From positions 62,001-126,000 of the forward strand of contig NZ_CP012898.1 in NCBI RefSeq assembly GCF_001310225.1: a DNA stretch of 64,000 nt. Direction: 5' to 3'. Under the pieces are notes generated by a model, which worked only from the letters and a program-made list of their open reading frames with translations, had not been told where the DNA came from and ran no database searches. The stretch comes from Pseudalgibacter alginicilyticus. Its GTDB lineage: Bacteria; Bacteroidota; Bacteroidia; Flavobacteriales; Flavobacteriaceae. Shown piece by piece: positions 17,477-25,676 of the stretch; positions within the stretch are counted from its first letter, which is position 1, and the number at the start of each line of letters is the position of its first letter. The translations under genes were made by a program, and so were the position numbers.

Positions 17477-18151
17477 TCATATTAAATAAGCTACAGTAAC
17501 CCCTAAAATAATTGAAATAAACTTTGATAGATTAAACTTATGTCCTTCGCCACTTTCAAACAGAATCGTTGTGGAGATATGAAAAAATATACCAATAACT
17601 ACGGCGTTAATCATGTGCGCATAATCAGTAGAAATTGTCGATGTATGCAAAATTAAAGTTCCCAAAGGTGTCATTAAGGCAAAAATCACTAAAAATACAG
17701 CTATCTGCTTTTTATTATAATTAGACTGTAATAAAAACATAGTAATTAAAGAGGCAATAGGTATTTTATGAACCAAAACCCCATATACCATATCATTATG
17801 ATCATGTATGGCAAAACCCTCTAAAAAACTATGAATACATAAACTAATAAATAGCATCCAAGGAAAAATTGTTTCGTGCTTATGGATATGTACATGACCG
17901 TGTTCAGCACCTTTAGAAAATAATTCTAAGACTATTTGCAACATGATACCACACATGATTAAAAGGCCAGAAAGCTTAGTGTTTAAATGAGCATAAACTT
18001 CGGGTAATAGTTCAAACAGGGTTAATGCTAATAAAAAAGCACCACTAAAAGATAGTAGAAGTTTGGTGTTTAATGATTTTTGTTTGTTAGTAATTATAGC
18101 TAAAATAAAGCCAAAAATAACAGCCAATAAGGGTAAAATAAATTTATTCAT
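17477..18151 (-). CDS. ZIP family divalent metal transporter
   Basis: This 224-residue protein has about eight membrane segments. The variable loop carries a histidine stretch (EHGHVHIHKHE) that probably binds metal. HSFLEGFAIH and VHKIPIASLI are the conserved helix 4 and 5 metal-path residues of ZIP transporters. It likely imports zinc or a related divalent cation. No Fur or Zur box was recognised in the leader. Confidence 0.88.
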   Translation of the reverse strand: MNKFILPLLAVIFGFILAIITNKQKSLNTKLLLSFSGAFLLALTLFELLPEVYAHLNTKLSGLLIMCGIMLQIVLELFSKGAEHGHVHIHKHETIFPWMLFISLCIHSFLEGFAIHDHNDMVYGVLVHKIPIASLITMFLLQSNYNKKQIAVFLVIFALMTPLGTLILHTSTISTDYAHMINAVVIGIFFHISTTILFESGEGHKFNLSKFISIILGVTVAYLI

Positions 18152-18213
18152 TTTAATTTTAAACTATATCAAATAAACGAATTACTATGAGTGAAAAAAT
18201 GCGGATTATCAAT

Positions 18214-18945
18214 CTACTTAAAAATCATTACCAGACGCTCAGATGTTTTTGCATTAAACTTATGCAATTTATAATCGCCAAAAACATCTAATAAATGCAC
18301 ATCAGTTTGCTCAAAAAGCAACTCAAAATCAACTAAGGTAAAAGCCCTGACACGTTCCTGAAAATTATAAGGCTTATCATCAACTGTAAAAGTAATATCT
18401 TTTATAATATAACCATTTTCTACATAACGTTTTAAATAAAAATCAATGCCATCTACCGTTTTGGTTTCTTCAGGAATTAAGTTGTCAATGACAAATTCAC
18501 TGTTCATGAAATCAATCACACCAAAACCAAACTCATTCAGTTCTGTTTTTATAGATGCAATTGTTTTTAAATGATCTGTATCATCCTCAAAATATCCAAA
18601 ACTTGTAAACAAATTAAATACGGCATCAAATTTTTTTGGGTATGGTTTACACATATCATGAACCTCAAAGTGCAAGCGGTGGTTTGAAAACTGTTTGGCA
18701 AATTCAATACTGTTTTCACTTAAATCAACCCCTGTTACATCGTAGCCAATTTTATTTAAATACAAAGCATGACGCCCTTTTCCACAAGCTAAATCTAAAA
18801 TTGTACCACCCACAGGAATATTTAAATAATTAGTAAGTGTATCCATAAACGCATGCGCTTCAGTATCATCCCGGTCCTTGTATAAAATATGGTAATAAGG
18901 CGTGTCAAACCACGACGAAAACCATTTTGTAGTATTATTTGTCAT
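18214..18945 (-). CDS. class I SAM-dependent methyltransferase
   Basis: This 243-residue protein has motif I in LDLACGKGRHALYLNKIG, the motif II acid in VTGVDLS and the motif IV region KFDAVFNLFTSFGYF. The substrate is not evident; proteins of this form are annotated only as methyltransferases. The start at 18945 is followed upstream by a GC-rich hairpin and the structured repeat between this gene and the divergent THUMP methyltransferase. Confidence 0.85.
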   Translation of the reverse strand: MTNNTTKWFSSWFDTPYYHILYKDRDDTEAHAFMDTLTNYLNIPVGGTILDLACGKGRHALYLNKIGYDVTGVDLSENSIEFAKQFSNHRLHFEVHDMCKPYPKKFDAVFNLFTSFGYFEDDTDHLKTIASIKTELNEFGFGVIDFMNSEFVIDNLIPEETKTVDGIDFYLKRYVENGYIIKDITFTVDDKPYNFQERVRAFTLVDFELLFEQTDVHLLDVFGDYKLHKFNAKTSERLVMIFK

Positions 18946-18962
18946 ATATTATTTTGGAGGTT

Positions 18963-19114
18963 ACCCCCGAAAAACATCGGGGGTCAGGCTTTCTGCTATA
19001 TCTTTTTAAAACGCTATTACAAGAAGGTATAAGGTGGCAATCTGCCATTCAAAATTCTCACAAGCTACAGTACATATTAGTTTTAAAAAGGATGGCGCTT
19101 CAATCCTTAACCCG
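18963..19114. repeat. structured non-coding repeat element between divergent methyltransferase genes
   Basis: Three nested or adjacent foldings are visible. (1) ACCCCCGA (18963-18970) pairs with TCGGGGGT (18977-18984) as a compact GC-rich hairpin. (2) ATCTTTTTAAAAC (19000-19012) pairs with GTTTTAAAAAG-GAT (19080-19093) around a 67-base interior that itself holds TGGCA/TGCCA (19035-19047). (3) CGGG..AGG (18978-18988) can pair with CCT..CCCG (19105-19114), in competition with hairpin 1. The words GCTATATCTTTT and AAGGAT..CGCTTCAATCC look like a dispersed intergenic repeat of Flavobacteriia that I recall but cannot verify. No coding potential was accepted. Confidence 0.6.
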
Positions 19115-19134
19115 AATTATCAATAAACTTCGTG

Positions 19135-19160
19135 TTTGCCACAAAATTACATTATTTTTG
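19135..19160 (+). promoter_or_regulatory. candidate promoter for the THUMP methyltransferase
   Basis: TATTTTTG at 19153-19160 fits the -7 box and TTTG at 19135-19138 could be the -33 element (14-base spacer, short). The box is 20 bases before the ATG at 19181, which supports that start over the longer frame beginning at 19136. Confidence 0.4.
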
Positions 19161-19180
19161 CAAAGTATTTGACGAAAAAA

Positions 19181-20341
19181 ATGGAAGAAAATTTCAACAT
19201 GGTTGCCAAAACTCTTTTTGGCTTTGAAGAATTATTAGAAAAAGAACTCACCCAACTAGGTGCACAGCACGTAAAAAAAGGCATACGAAATGTAGCTTTT
19301 TCTGGAGACAAAGGCTTTATGTACAAAGCTAATCTTGCGCTGCGAACCGCTGTTAAAATTTTAAAACCCATTCATAATTTTACTGTAAAAAATGAAAAAG
19401 ATTTATACGATAAAATTTATGCTATGGACTGGACACCGTATTTGAAACCAACGGGGACTTTAGCTATAGATGCTACGATTCATTCCGATTTGTTTTCACA
19501 TTCTCTTTTTATTGCACAAAAAACAAAAGACGCTATTGTTGATAAATTTAGAGATACTGTTGGACAGCGCCCAAATGTGGATTTAAAATTTCCAGACTTA
19601 AAAGTAAATGTGCATATAGATAGAAACCAATGTACCATTTCGTTGGATTCGTCAGGAGACTCACTTCATAAACGTGGCTATAAAACAGCCACTAATATAG
19701 CTCCTATAAACGAAGTCTTAGCAGCAGGACTCATTATGCTTTCTGGTTGGGATGGTCAGTCTGATTTTATGGACCCCATGTGTGGATCAGGTACTATGCT
19801 TATTGAAGCAGCTATGATAGCTTGTAATATACCTCCAAACTTAATGCGTAAGGAATTTGCTTTTGAGCGTTGGCAAGATTGGGATGTAGATTTATTTGAA
19901 AAAATTGAAGAATCACTGTTAAGTAAAACACGAGATTTTCATTATAAAATTATTGGTTATGATAAAGCGCCAAGTGCAGTAACTAAAGCTAAAGAAAATG
20001 TTAAAAATGCTCAATTAGAAGATTTTATAGACGTTAAGCATGAAGATTTTTTTAAAACTCAAAAGAGTGGCGATGAAAAATTACACATGGTATTTAACCC
20101 TCCTTATGGAGAGCGTTTAAATATTGACATGGAATTGTTTTATAAAAATATAGGAGATACCTTAAAGCAAAATTACCCAGGTACTGATGCGTGGTTTATT
20201 ACTTCAAACCTAGATGCGCTAAAGCATGTTGGGTTAAGACCTTCAAGAAAAGTACATTTATTTAATGCAAAATTAGAGGCCCGTTTAGTTAAATATGTTA
20301 TGTATGAAGGGAGTAAAAAGGGAAAGTATATGAAAAAATAA
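19181..20341 (+). CDS. THUMP domain class I rRNA methyltransferase (RlmL/Trm11-like N2-guanine type)
   Basis: This protein of about 386 residues has an N-terminal ferredoxin-like/THUMP region (FGFEELLEKELTQLG through KRGYKTATNIAPI) and a C-terminal methyltransferase domain with DPMCGSGTMLIEAAM (motif I) and FNPPYGERL (the NPPY motif for exocyclic amino groups). It matches the N-terminal half of E. coli RlmL, which makes m2G2445 in 23S rRNA; the RlmK half is absent, which is common outside enterics. I chose the ATG at 19181; the frame extends to 19136 only through the promoter region. Confidence 0.88.
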   Translation: MEENFNMVAKTLFGFEELLEKELTQLGAQHVKKGIRNVAFSGDKGFMYKANLALRTAVKILKPIHNFTVKNEKDLYDKIYAMDWTPYLKPTGTLAIDATIHSDLFSHSLFIAQKTKDAIVDKFRDTVGQRPNVDLKFPDLKVNVHIDRNQCTISLDSSGDSLHKRGYKTATNIAPINEVLAAGLIMLSGWDGQSDFMDPMCGSGTMLIEAAMIACNIPPNLMRKEFAFERWQDWDVDLFEKIEESLLSKTRDFHYKIIGYDKAPSAVTKAKENVKNAQLEDFIDVKHEDFFKTQKSGDEKLHMVFNPPYGERLNIDMELFYKNIGDTLKQNYPGTDAWFITSNLDALKHVGLRPSRKVHLFNAKLEARLVKYVMYEGSKKGKYMKK

Positions 20342-20419
20342 ATCTTATGGATGCTACTTTGTGAAATGATTGTCTGTGATTAATTTTATGGATACATTTT
20401 TTACACTCAATATGGTAAA

Positions 20420-20797
20420 TTAAATTCTAAAAGATTCTAACCAATTTATAGCACCTTCTTCAGAAGAAAATACTTTAAATTTATATTTTTTATTGTTGGC
20501 TATAGCTTCATATAATACGCTAAGAGCTGCTGTTGTAGAATTGCTAATAATAATGGCAATCATTACACTGTCATAGTTCACTAAAGAATTTGCTTTTGCA
20601 GCGTTAAATGATTTTAAATCTCTAAATGAAAATTTAAAGGTAGCCTGCGTAGCATCTATAACGCTTTTTAATTTCCTAGGGTAACTCGTGTTGTCTTTAA
20701 AAGCAACAATATAATTTATGACTTGTAGAGCTGTAATGTCGTTTATAAACTCTGTTTCAAGTATATTTGTTTCAGTATTAAAAATAGAATTTATCAT
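20420..20797 (-). CDS. STAS/SpoIIAA-like small protein, function unknown
   Basis: This 125-residue cytoplasmic protein has alternating beta/alpha character, with VINYIVAFKDNTSYPRKLK, SVIDATQATFKF and a C-terminal FKVFSSEEGAINWLESFRI that resembles SpoIIAA-like proteins of the STAS superfamily found in Flavobacteria. No serine typical of phosphorylated anti-anti-sigma factors can be placed with confidence. It is transcribed alone, with its promoter in the 400-base gap upstream. Confidence 0.6.
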   Translation of the reverse strand: MINSIFNTETNILETEFINDITALQVINYIVAFKDNTSYPRKLKSVIDATQATFKFSFRDLKSFNAAKANSLVNYDSVMIAIIISNSTTAALSVLYEAIANNKKYKFKVFSSEEGAINWLESFRI

Positions 20798-21199
20798 GCA
20801 TGTGAAATTCTAATAAAATGATTTGATTTATTTTCTGATTTTGAATATCAGTAGTAATGGCTACGGATTGGCAAATATAGAATTTCTTTTATTGCAAAAT
20901 CATATTCACTTTATATTAACCAAAATTTTAATTTTTGAAGTTAGTAGTGGTTTTTATAAATTTAACTCTCTCAAATGGCCGCATTTTTTTCGGTATACTT
21001 TATGTTTTTTTTATTTAGGAATTTTGCATATACATCCTTATCATAGGAATAGGGTGTTCTTATTTTGGGAGGGAATAGATGTCCATACGTCCTTCTCAAG
21101 TATCTATTTTGGTGTAAATAATATTAATTTGAGCTGGTTAAGCTTCGGGAAAAATAATAGGAGTTTATACTGTGATTTTAAATTTATCAATCAAGATTG
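20798..21199. other. gene-free stretch between the STAS-like and YwqK-repeat genes
   Basis: These 402 bases hold no gene I can support. A 131-codon open frame on the plus strand (20823-21218) reads as low-complexity F/Y/I/N/S translation without domain character. The minus strand is broken by stops. The region should include the promoter of the minus-strand STAS-like gene and the 3' end of the YwqK-repeat transcript. I see no strong terminator. Confidence 0.5.
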
Positions 21200-22720
21200 C
21201 TACATTTTTGGAAAATAATCCCATTCATCATTTAAATAGTTGTACTCTCCACTTTTAGTACCATTTTTGTAGTAGCTTATTTTTTGTATTTCTTGATTGT
21301 ATTGATAGGTTGTTTTATAGGCTATTTCACCGGTTTCATAGTATTCAATATGTTCTCCATCTTTAAAACCTAATTCGCTATTGGATTTATAATTAACAAT
21401 TGCTTTTAATACTCCTGATGGGTAATAATATTTAAATTTACCATCTCGACTACCATAATTATAAAAACCTTCACATTTAAGCTGTCCGTTTTCATAGTAT
21501 TCTTTTATTTCACCATCTAAAACACCATCTGTATAAGTGGCATAAAAACGAATCTTATTATTATCATAAAGCTTTATAATGTTTCCTATTGCATAAGGAT
21601 TTTGTTTTACTTTACTTTTATTAATATTTCTGCCTTTTGAATTTTGTTGCTCTATAACATCTACAACTCGCCCGTTTTCATAGAGAATTGTAATGGCAAG
21701 TTTACCATTTTTATAATATTCTTTATTTTCACCATGTTGTTTACCATTGTCATTATAGAATTCCCACTTACTTAGTTGTTTGTTGTCATAAAAATATTTT
21801 TGTATGCCACGGAGTTTACCATTAACATAGTTTTTAACCCACTGTTGATTGCCATTTTCATAGTATTTTATTTCTGGGCCATCTTTAAAACCTTCTTTAT
21901 AAATACAACTTAGAGATATATCGCCATTGTTATAATATTCCTTATAGATACCTGCAAGAATATTGTTTTTGTAGCTACCTTCTTTTTTCAATGTTTTACC
22001 ATCCTCATGAAATTTTTTGAAACTACCATTTTTGTTATCTATGGCATATGTAAGAATTTCTGCTAAAGTACCATCAATATTATATTTTTCTTGAATACCG
22101 TGTTTTCCCGATTCGTTATATTCGGTTATATGCTTAATAGTTCCATGAATGTAGTATGTTTTAAGGGGACCTTTTAAAAACCCTTTGTTGTAAACTCCTT
22201 CTTTAAATAGTTTACCATTTTCATAATACTCTTGATAAACACCATCTAAAAGTCCGTTTTTGTAGTTTTCTACCTTATGTAAATTGCCCTCATTAAAAAA
22301 AGTTTTTTTAATACCATTTCTACCAGATAAATCTTTAAAATAACCAAGAGAGTCAACAATATTAGAATTTTCAATATCATTAATTATTTCAGAAACTTCC
22401 TCTGTTTTATGGTTGGTTGAATTTGATTCATTAAGAAATTTTAAAAATAAATGTTTGGATTTTAAAGCGTTAACGTCGTATTGGTAATGCGATTTAGCTT
22501 GTAAATAAGTTATTTTTGGGTTTATAGTCGTACCCAATTCTTTTTCAGCCATTTCAAGAAATGAAATAGCTTGTGCATAATTTTTTAATGTATATTCTTG
22601 TTGTGCCCTACTGTAAAAAGCATTAACTAAAGTAGAGTTTTGTGCATAGGATGCCAAACCTGCAAAAGCAAGTATTATTATGATAGTAAGTTTTCTTATT
22701 TTAAAATGAGTTTTTTTCAT
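21200..22720 (-). CDS. secreted TPR plus YwqK/MORN-type repeat protein
   Basis: This 506-residue protein has a signal peptide (about residues 8-26), a TPR-like region (about 30-115, with AFYSRAQQEYTLKNYAQAIS), and then about 14 repeats of 22-26 residues of the type G-x-x-KEYYENGKLxxxxxYxNG. These are YwqK repeats, a MORN-like beta-hairpin fold. Databases often call such proteins antitoxins of the YwqK family, which is not justified here. It is probably a periplasmic or surface scaffold. It lies 45 bases downstream of the DUF6048 gene on the same strand. Confidence 0.88.
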   Translation of the reverse strand: MKKTHFKIRKLTIIIILAFAGLASYAQNSTLVNAFYSRAQQEYTLKNYAQAISFLEMAEKELGTTINPKITYLQAKSHYQYDVNALKSKHLFLKFLNESNSTNHKTEEVSEIINDIENSNIVDSLGYFKDLSGRNGIKKTFFNEGNLHKVENYKNGLLDGVYQEYYENGKLFKEGVYNKGFLKGPLKTYYIHGTIKHITEYNESGKHGIQEKYNIDGTLAEILTYAIDNKNGSFKKFHEDGKTLKKEGSYKNNILAGIYKEYYNNGDISLSCIYKEGFKDGPEIKYYENGNQQWVKNYVNGKLRGIQKYFYDNKQLSKWEFYNDNGKQHGENKEYYKNGKLAITILYENGRVVDVIEQQNSKGRNINKSKVKQNPYAIGNIIKLYDNNKIRFYATYTDGVLDGEIKEYYENGQLKCEGFYNYGSRDGKFKYYYPSGVLKAIVNYKSNSELGFKDGEHIEYYETGEIAYKTTYQYNQEIQKISYYKNGTKSGEYNYLNDEWDYFPKM

Positions 22721-22765
22721 TTTTTTGTTTTGGCAAAAATTTTATTTAATAATTAAAAGTTAAAC

Positions 22766-23512
22766 CTAATTAACTGGAGCTACAATTTTTTCTTTTTTAT
22801 AGAGTGGAATTCTATATGAAATAGAATAACTATAACCTGTACCAATACCACTGCTATCATAAGTTTTATTGAACCCAGGAATATAAATGTTTTCAAAATT
22901 CACAGGGTCTTTTTCTGTAACCAAGCCTTTTAATTGTGCATTTAATCCAATATAAAGGTTTTTAAATATCTCAGCTTTTATACCAATAATAATTTCAAGC
23001 CAAACAGCAGTTAAGCCATTAAAATCTTGACTGGTTTCAGATGTAAATTGAGGTGTCCAATATTGGTTTGTACTATAAACTTTAAAGGTGTTGAGTGTGT
23101 GCGAAAAGGAACTGGCTCCTAAGCGAAAACCAGTGTAAATCATATTATCCATATCCAACCAATTTTGATATAAATTATAGTCAATCCCTCCTTTAAAATA
23201 AGTTCCTTTAGTAGTAACATTTAAATAATCATTAACCGATTCTTTTTCTTCAATACCAATTTCTCCTGCAATATACATTCGGTTACTGTATCTAAAGTCA
23301 GCCATTATTTCAAACCCCTTATAATTGTCATCTAAAAAAGATCGAATAAGTTTACTTACATCACCACCAATACGCAAGCCATATTTTTGTGGAATTTTTA
23401 AAGTATCAGTCGTTTTGGTGTTTATGCTGTCATTCTGTGCTTGTATATTGGCACAAAAAAGCAGCATACAAGTAATATTAATGAAATATATTATAGTGAG
23501 CTGCTGTTTCAT
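22766..23512 (-). CDS. DUF6048 family outer-membrane protein
   Basis: This 248-residue protein has a signal peptide (about residues 1-25) and alternating aromatic strands such as FEIMADFRYSNRMYIAGEIG and GYSYSISYRIPLY at the end, the look of a small beta barrel. It matches the DUF6048 family of Flavobacteriaceae; the function is unknown. The start overlaps the end of the DUF6452 gene by 35 bases, so the two are probably translationally coupled. Confidence 0.78.
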   Translation of the reverse strand: MKQQLTIIYFINITCMLLFCANIQAQNDSINTKTTDTLKIPQKYGLRIGGDVSKLIRSFLDDNYKGFEIMADFRYSNRMYIAGEIGIEEKESVNDYLNVTTKGTYFKGGIDYNLYQNWLDMDNMIYTGFRLGASSFSHTLNTFKVYSTNQYWTPQFTSETSQDFNGLTAVWLEIIIGIKAEIFKNLYIGLNAQLKGLVTEKDPVNFENIYIPGFNKTYDSSGIGTGYSYSISYRIPLYKKEKIVAPVN

Positions 23513-24020
23513 CTTCTATAGTTTGATTGTCAATTAGTGCTGATCTTGATAATATCCAGTTATCGCCGTCATCTTCAATAGTAAATGATACATTGTTGAA
23601 AATGGTTTTATAACCACAAGCTCGCGACACATAAACTTGTTCGGTTGTATATGATATGGTAATAATATCTTCATTACCTTCTATAATATCATCTGAAGTA
23701 TCATCAGGAGTGTCATTATCATCATACGAATACCCTGAAATAAGGCTGTATTGAGTTGTTGTAGTATCTGTTCTGAGAGGCAGTATTAATTCATCTGTAG
23801 ACACTACACTGTAGCCATCTAAAACCTCATCATTATCAACACCTAAAACAACCAATCCAAATATATTTTTACTATTTTCTTGAACCGCTGCATCATAAGC
23901 TTCAATAATCAATCTTGGTGTGGTAGGTGTACTTGCAGGACAAATATCATCACGTTCACAACTTGTAAATAGAGCGATAGTAAAAAGGGCTGCTATTGAT
24001 AGTGATTTTAAATATTTCAT
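23478..24020 (-). CDS. DUF6452 family lipoprotein
   Basis: Starting at the ATG at 24020 gives about 180 residues: an N-terminal signal with lipobox FTSC and C21 as lipidation site, followed by CERDDICP and a beta-rich body. It fits the DUF6452 family, usually encoded between rlmD and a DUF6048 gene in Flavobacteriaceae. The frame extends to 24047, but the internal start gives a proper SPII signal. It lies about 50 bases after rlmD and overlaps the next gene. Confidence 0.75.
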   Translation of the reverse strand: MKYLKSLSIAALFTIALFTSCERDDICPASTPTTPRLIIEAYDAAVQENSKNIFGLVVLGVDNDEVLDGYSVVSTDELILPLRTDTTTTQYSLISGYSYDDNDTPDDTSDDIIEGNEDIITISYTTEQVYVSRACGYKTIFNNVSFTIEDDGDNWILSRSALIDNQTIEDETAAHYNIFH

Positions 24021-24069
24021 TTTTATATTTTGAATGATTTTCAACAAGCTTAGAATATCATTTTATAGT

Positions 24070-25485
24070 TTAATGCTTTCTTTTTTTCAAAAGTACAACA
24101 TTTTCAACATGAAATGTTTGAGGAAACATGTCTACAGCTTGTGTTTTTATTACTTTGTATGTAGCGTCCATCAAGGCTAAATCTCTGGCTTGTGTGGCAC
24201 TATTACAACTTACATATACTATTTTTTCTGGAGCAATATTTAATATTTGTTGTACTACATCTTTATGCATACCATCTCGAGGTGGATCAGTAATAATAAC
24301 ATCTGGTTGTCCATGTTTATTAATAAATTCTGCATTAAAAACGTGTTTCATGTCTCCAACAAAAAATTCAACGTTATTAATTTGATTTAATTGTGCATTT
24401 TCTTTAGCGGCCAAAATAGCATCCGGAACAGCTTCAACGCCAATAACTTTTTTAGCTTTTTTAGCAACAAACTGAGCAATGGTTCCTGTACCTGTATATA
24501 AATCATAAACCAATTCATTTCCTGTTAAACCAGCAAACTCTCGAGTAATTTTATACAATTCAAAAGCTTGATCAGAATTGGTTTGATAAAAAGATTTGGC
24601 ATTAATTTTGAATTTTAAGCCTTCCATTTCTTCAAAAATATGATCATGACCTTTATAACAAATCACTTCTTGATCATAAATAGTATCATTTGCTTTTTCA
24701 TTAATAACATATTGTAGTGAGGTTATTTGTGGGAAAGTTTCAGCTATAAAATCTAACAACAGTTCTCTTTTAGTTTTATCGTCTTTATAGAATTGAATCA
24801 TTACCATAACATTTCCAGTACTTGAGGTTCGAATCATCATAGTACGCAACAATCCCGTTTGGTTGCGCGTATTAAAAAATTCTAAGTTATGCTTTAAACC
24901 AAATTCTTTAACAGCATTTCTAATAGCATTAGAAGGGTCGGTTTGTAAATGACATTTTTTTACATCTAAAATTTTATCCCACATACCAGGAATATGAAAT
25001 CCTAATGCATTTCTGTCCCCTAAGTCTTCATCAGATTGCACTTCTTCAATGGTTAACCAACGGCTGTCACTAAAAGAAAACTCCATTTTATTTCTATAGA
25101 AGTATTGTTTTTTGGAACCTAAAATAGGAGTGACCTCTGGGAGTTCTATGTGCCCAATCCGGGTTAAATTATTAGTTACTTCTTTTTGCTTATAAAATAA
25201 TTGGTGCTCATAGGCCATATTTTGCCATTTACAGCCGCCACAGGTTCCAAAATGCTCACAAGCCGGTTCCGTTCTTTTGTTAGAAAACGTGTGGAATACC
25301 GTAGCTTTTCCTTCGTAATATGCTTTTCTGGCTTTAAAAGTTTGAACATCTACTACATCACCAGGGACAGCATTAGGCAAGAATATAATTTTGCCATCGG
25401 GTGCTTTGCCAATGGTTTTACCTTTGGCTCCTGCATCAATCACTTCTATATTTGTGAAAACTTTATTCTTATTTCTTCTAGACAT
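24070..25485 (-). CDS. rlmD: 23S rRNA (uracil-1939-C5)-methyltransferase RlmD
   Basis: This 471-residue enzyme has an N-terminal TRAM domain (about residues 10-65), the iron-sulfur cluster cysteines C76, C82 and C85 in CEHFGTCGGC with a fourth in VKKCHLQ, a SAM-binding core (VYDLYTGTGTIAQF), DPPRDGMH, and the catalytic cysteine in VYVSCNSATQARD. It methylates U1939 of 23S rRNA in E. coli. It heads a likely three-gene unit with the DUF6452 and DUF6048 genes. A TACTTTTG box ends only 4 bases before its ATG. Confidence 0.92.
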   Translation of the reverse strand: MSRRNKNKVFTNIEVIDAGAKGKTIGKAPDGKIIFLPNAVPGDVVDVQTFKARKAYYEGKATVFHTFSNKRTEPACEHFGTCGGCKWQNMAYEHQLFYKQKEVTNNLTRIGHIELPEVTPILGSKKQYFYRNKMEFSFSDSRWLTIEEVQSDEDLGDRNALGFHIPGMWDKILDVKKCHLQTDPSNAIRNAVKEFGLKHNLEFFNTRNQTGLLRTMMIRTSSTGNVMVMIQFYKDDKTKRELLLDFIAETFPQITSLQYVINEKANDTIYDQEVICYKGHDHIFEEMEGLKFKINAKSFYQTNSDQAFELYKITREFAGLTGNELVYDLYTGTGTIAQFVAKKAKKVIGVEAVPDAILAAKENAQLNQINNVEFFVGDMKHVFNAEFINKHGQPDVIITDPPRDGMHKDVVQQILNIAPEKIVYVSCNSATQARDLALMDATYKVIKTQAVDMFPQTFHVENVVLLKKRKH

Positions 25486-25504
25486 GCTGCAAAAGTAATG
25501 AAAC

Positions 25505-25535
25505 GATTTGCGATTTACGATTTTTTGATTTACGA
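25505..25535. repeat. short direct repeats of GATTTACGA type
   Basis: The stretch reads as four imperfect copies of a 7-8 base unit (GATTTGC, GATTTAC, GATTTTTT, GATTTAC). It lies in the divergent gap between rlmD and rocD, just upstream of the rlmD start on the minus strand. It could be slippage-prone DNA or an operator array. Confidence 0.5.
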
Positions 25536-25676
25536 ATTTTCATCGCACATATGTTTTAAATAGTAACTTAAATTTAGTAATTTGCAACTCTATTTTAAAG
25601 GATGATTTCTCTCCGTCTTTGTAACCTTTCAAGATAAGCAAGGAATATTTGTTTTTTCAATTAAAATCTATTAAAA

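Noticed and set aside
18939-19172. 77-codon frame across the structured element
   Set aside because: It runs through the hairpins of the non-coding repeat and shows no protein-like pattern; the start overlaps the divergent methyltransferase.
20823-21218. 131-codon plus-strand open frame
   Set aside because: The translation is rich in F, Y, I, N and S without domain or signal character, overlaps the end of the YwqK-repeat gene and has no credible start context.
21200-22720. toxin-antitoxin system based on the YwqK label
   Set aside because: There is no toxin gene nearby, and the protein has a signal peptide and scaffold-like repeats.
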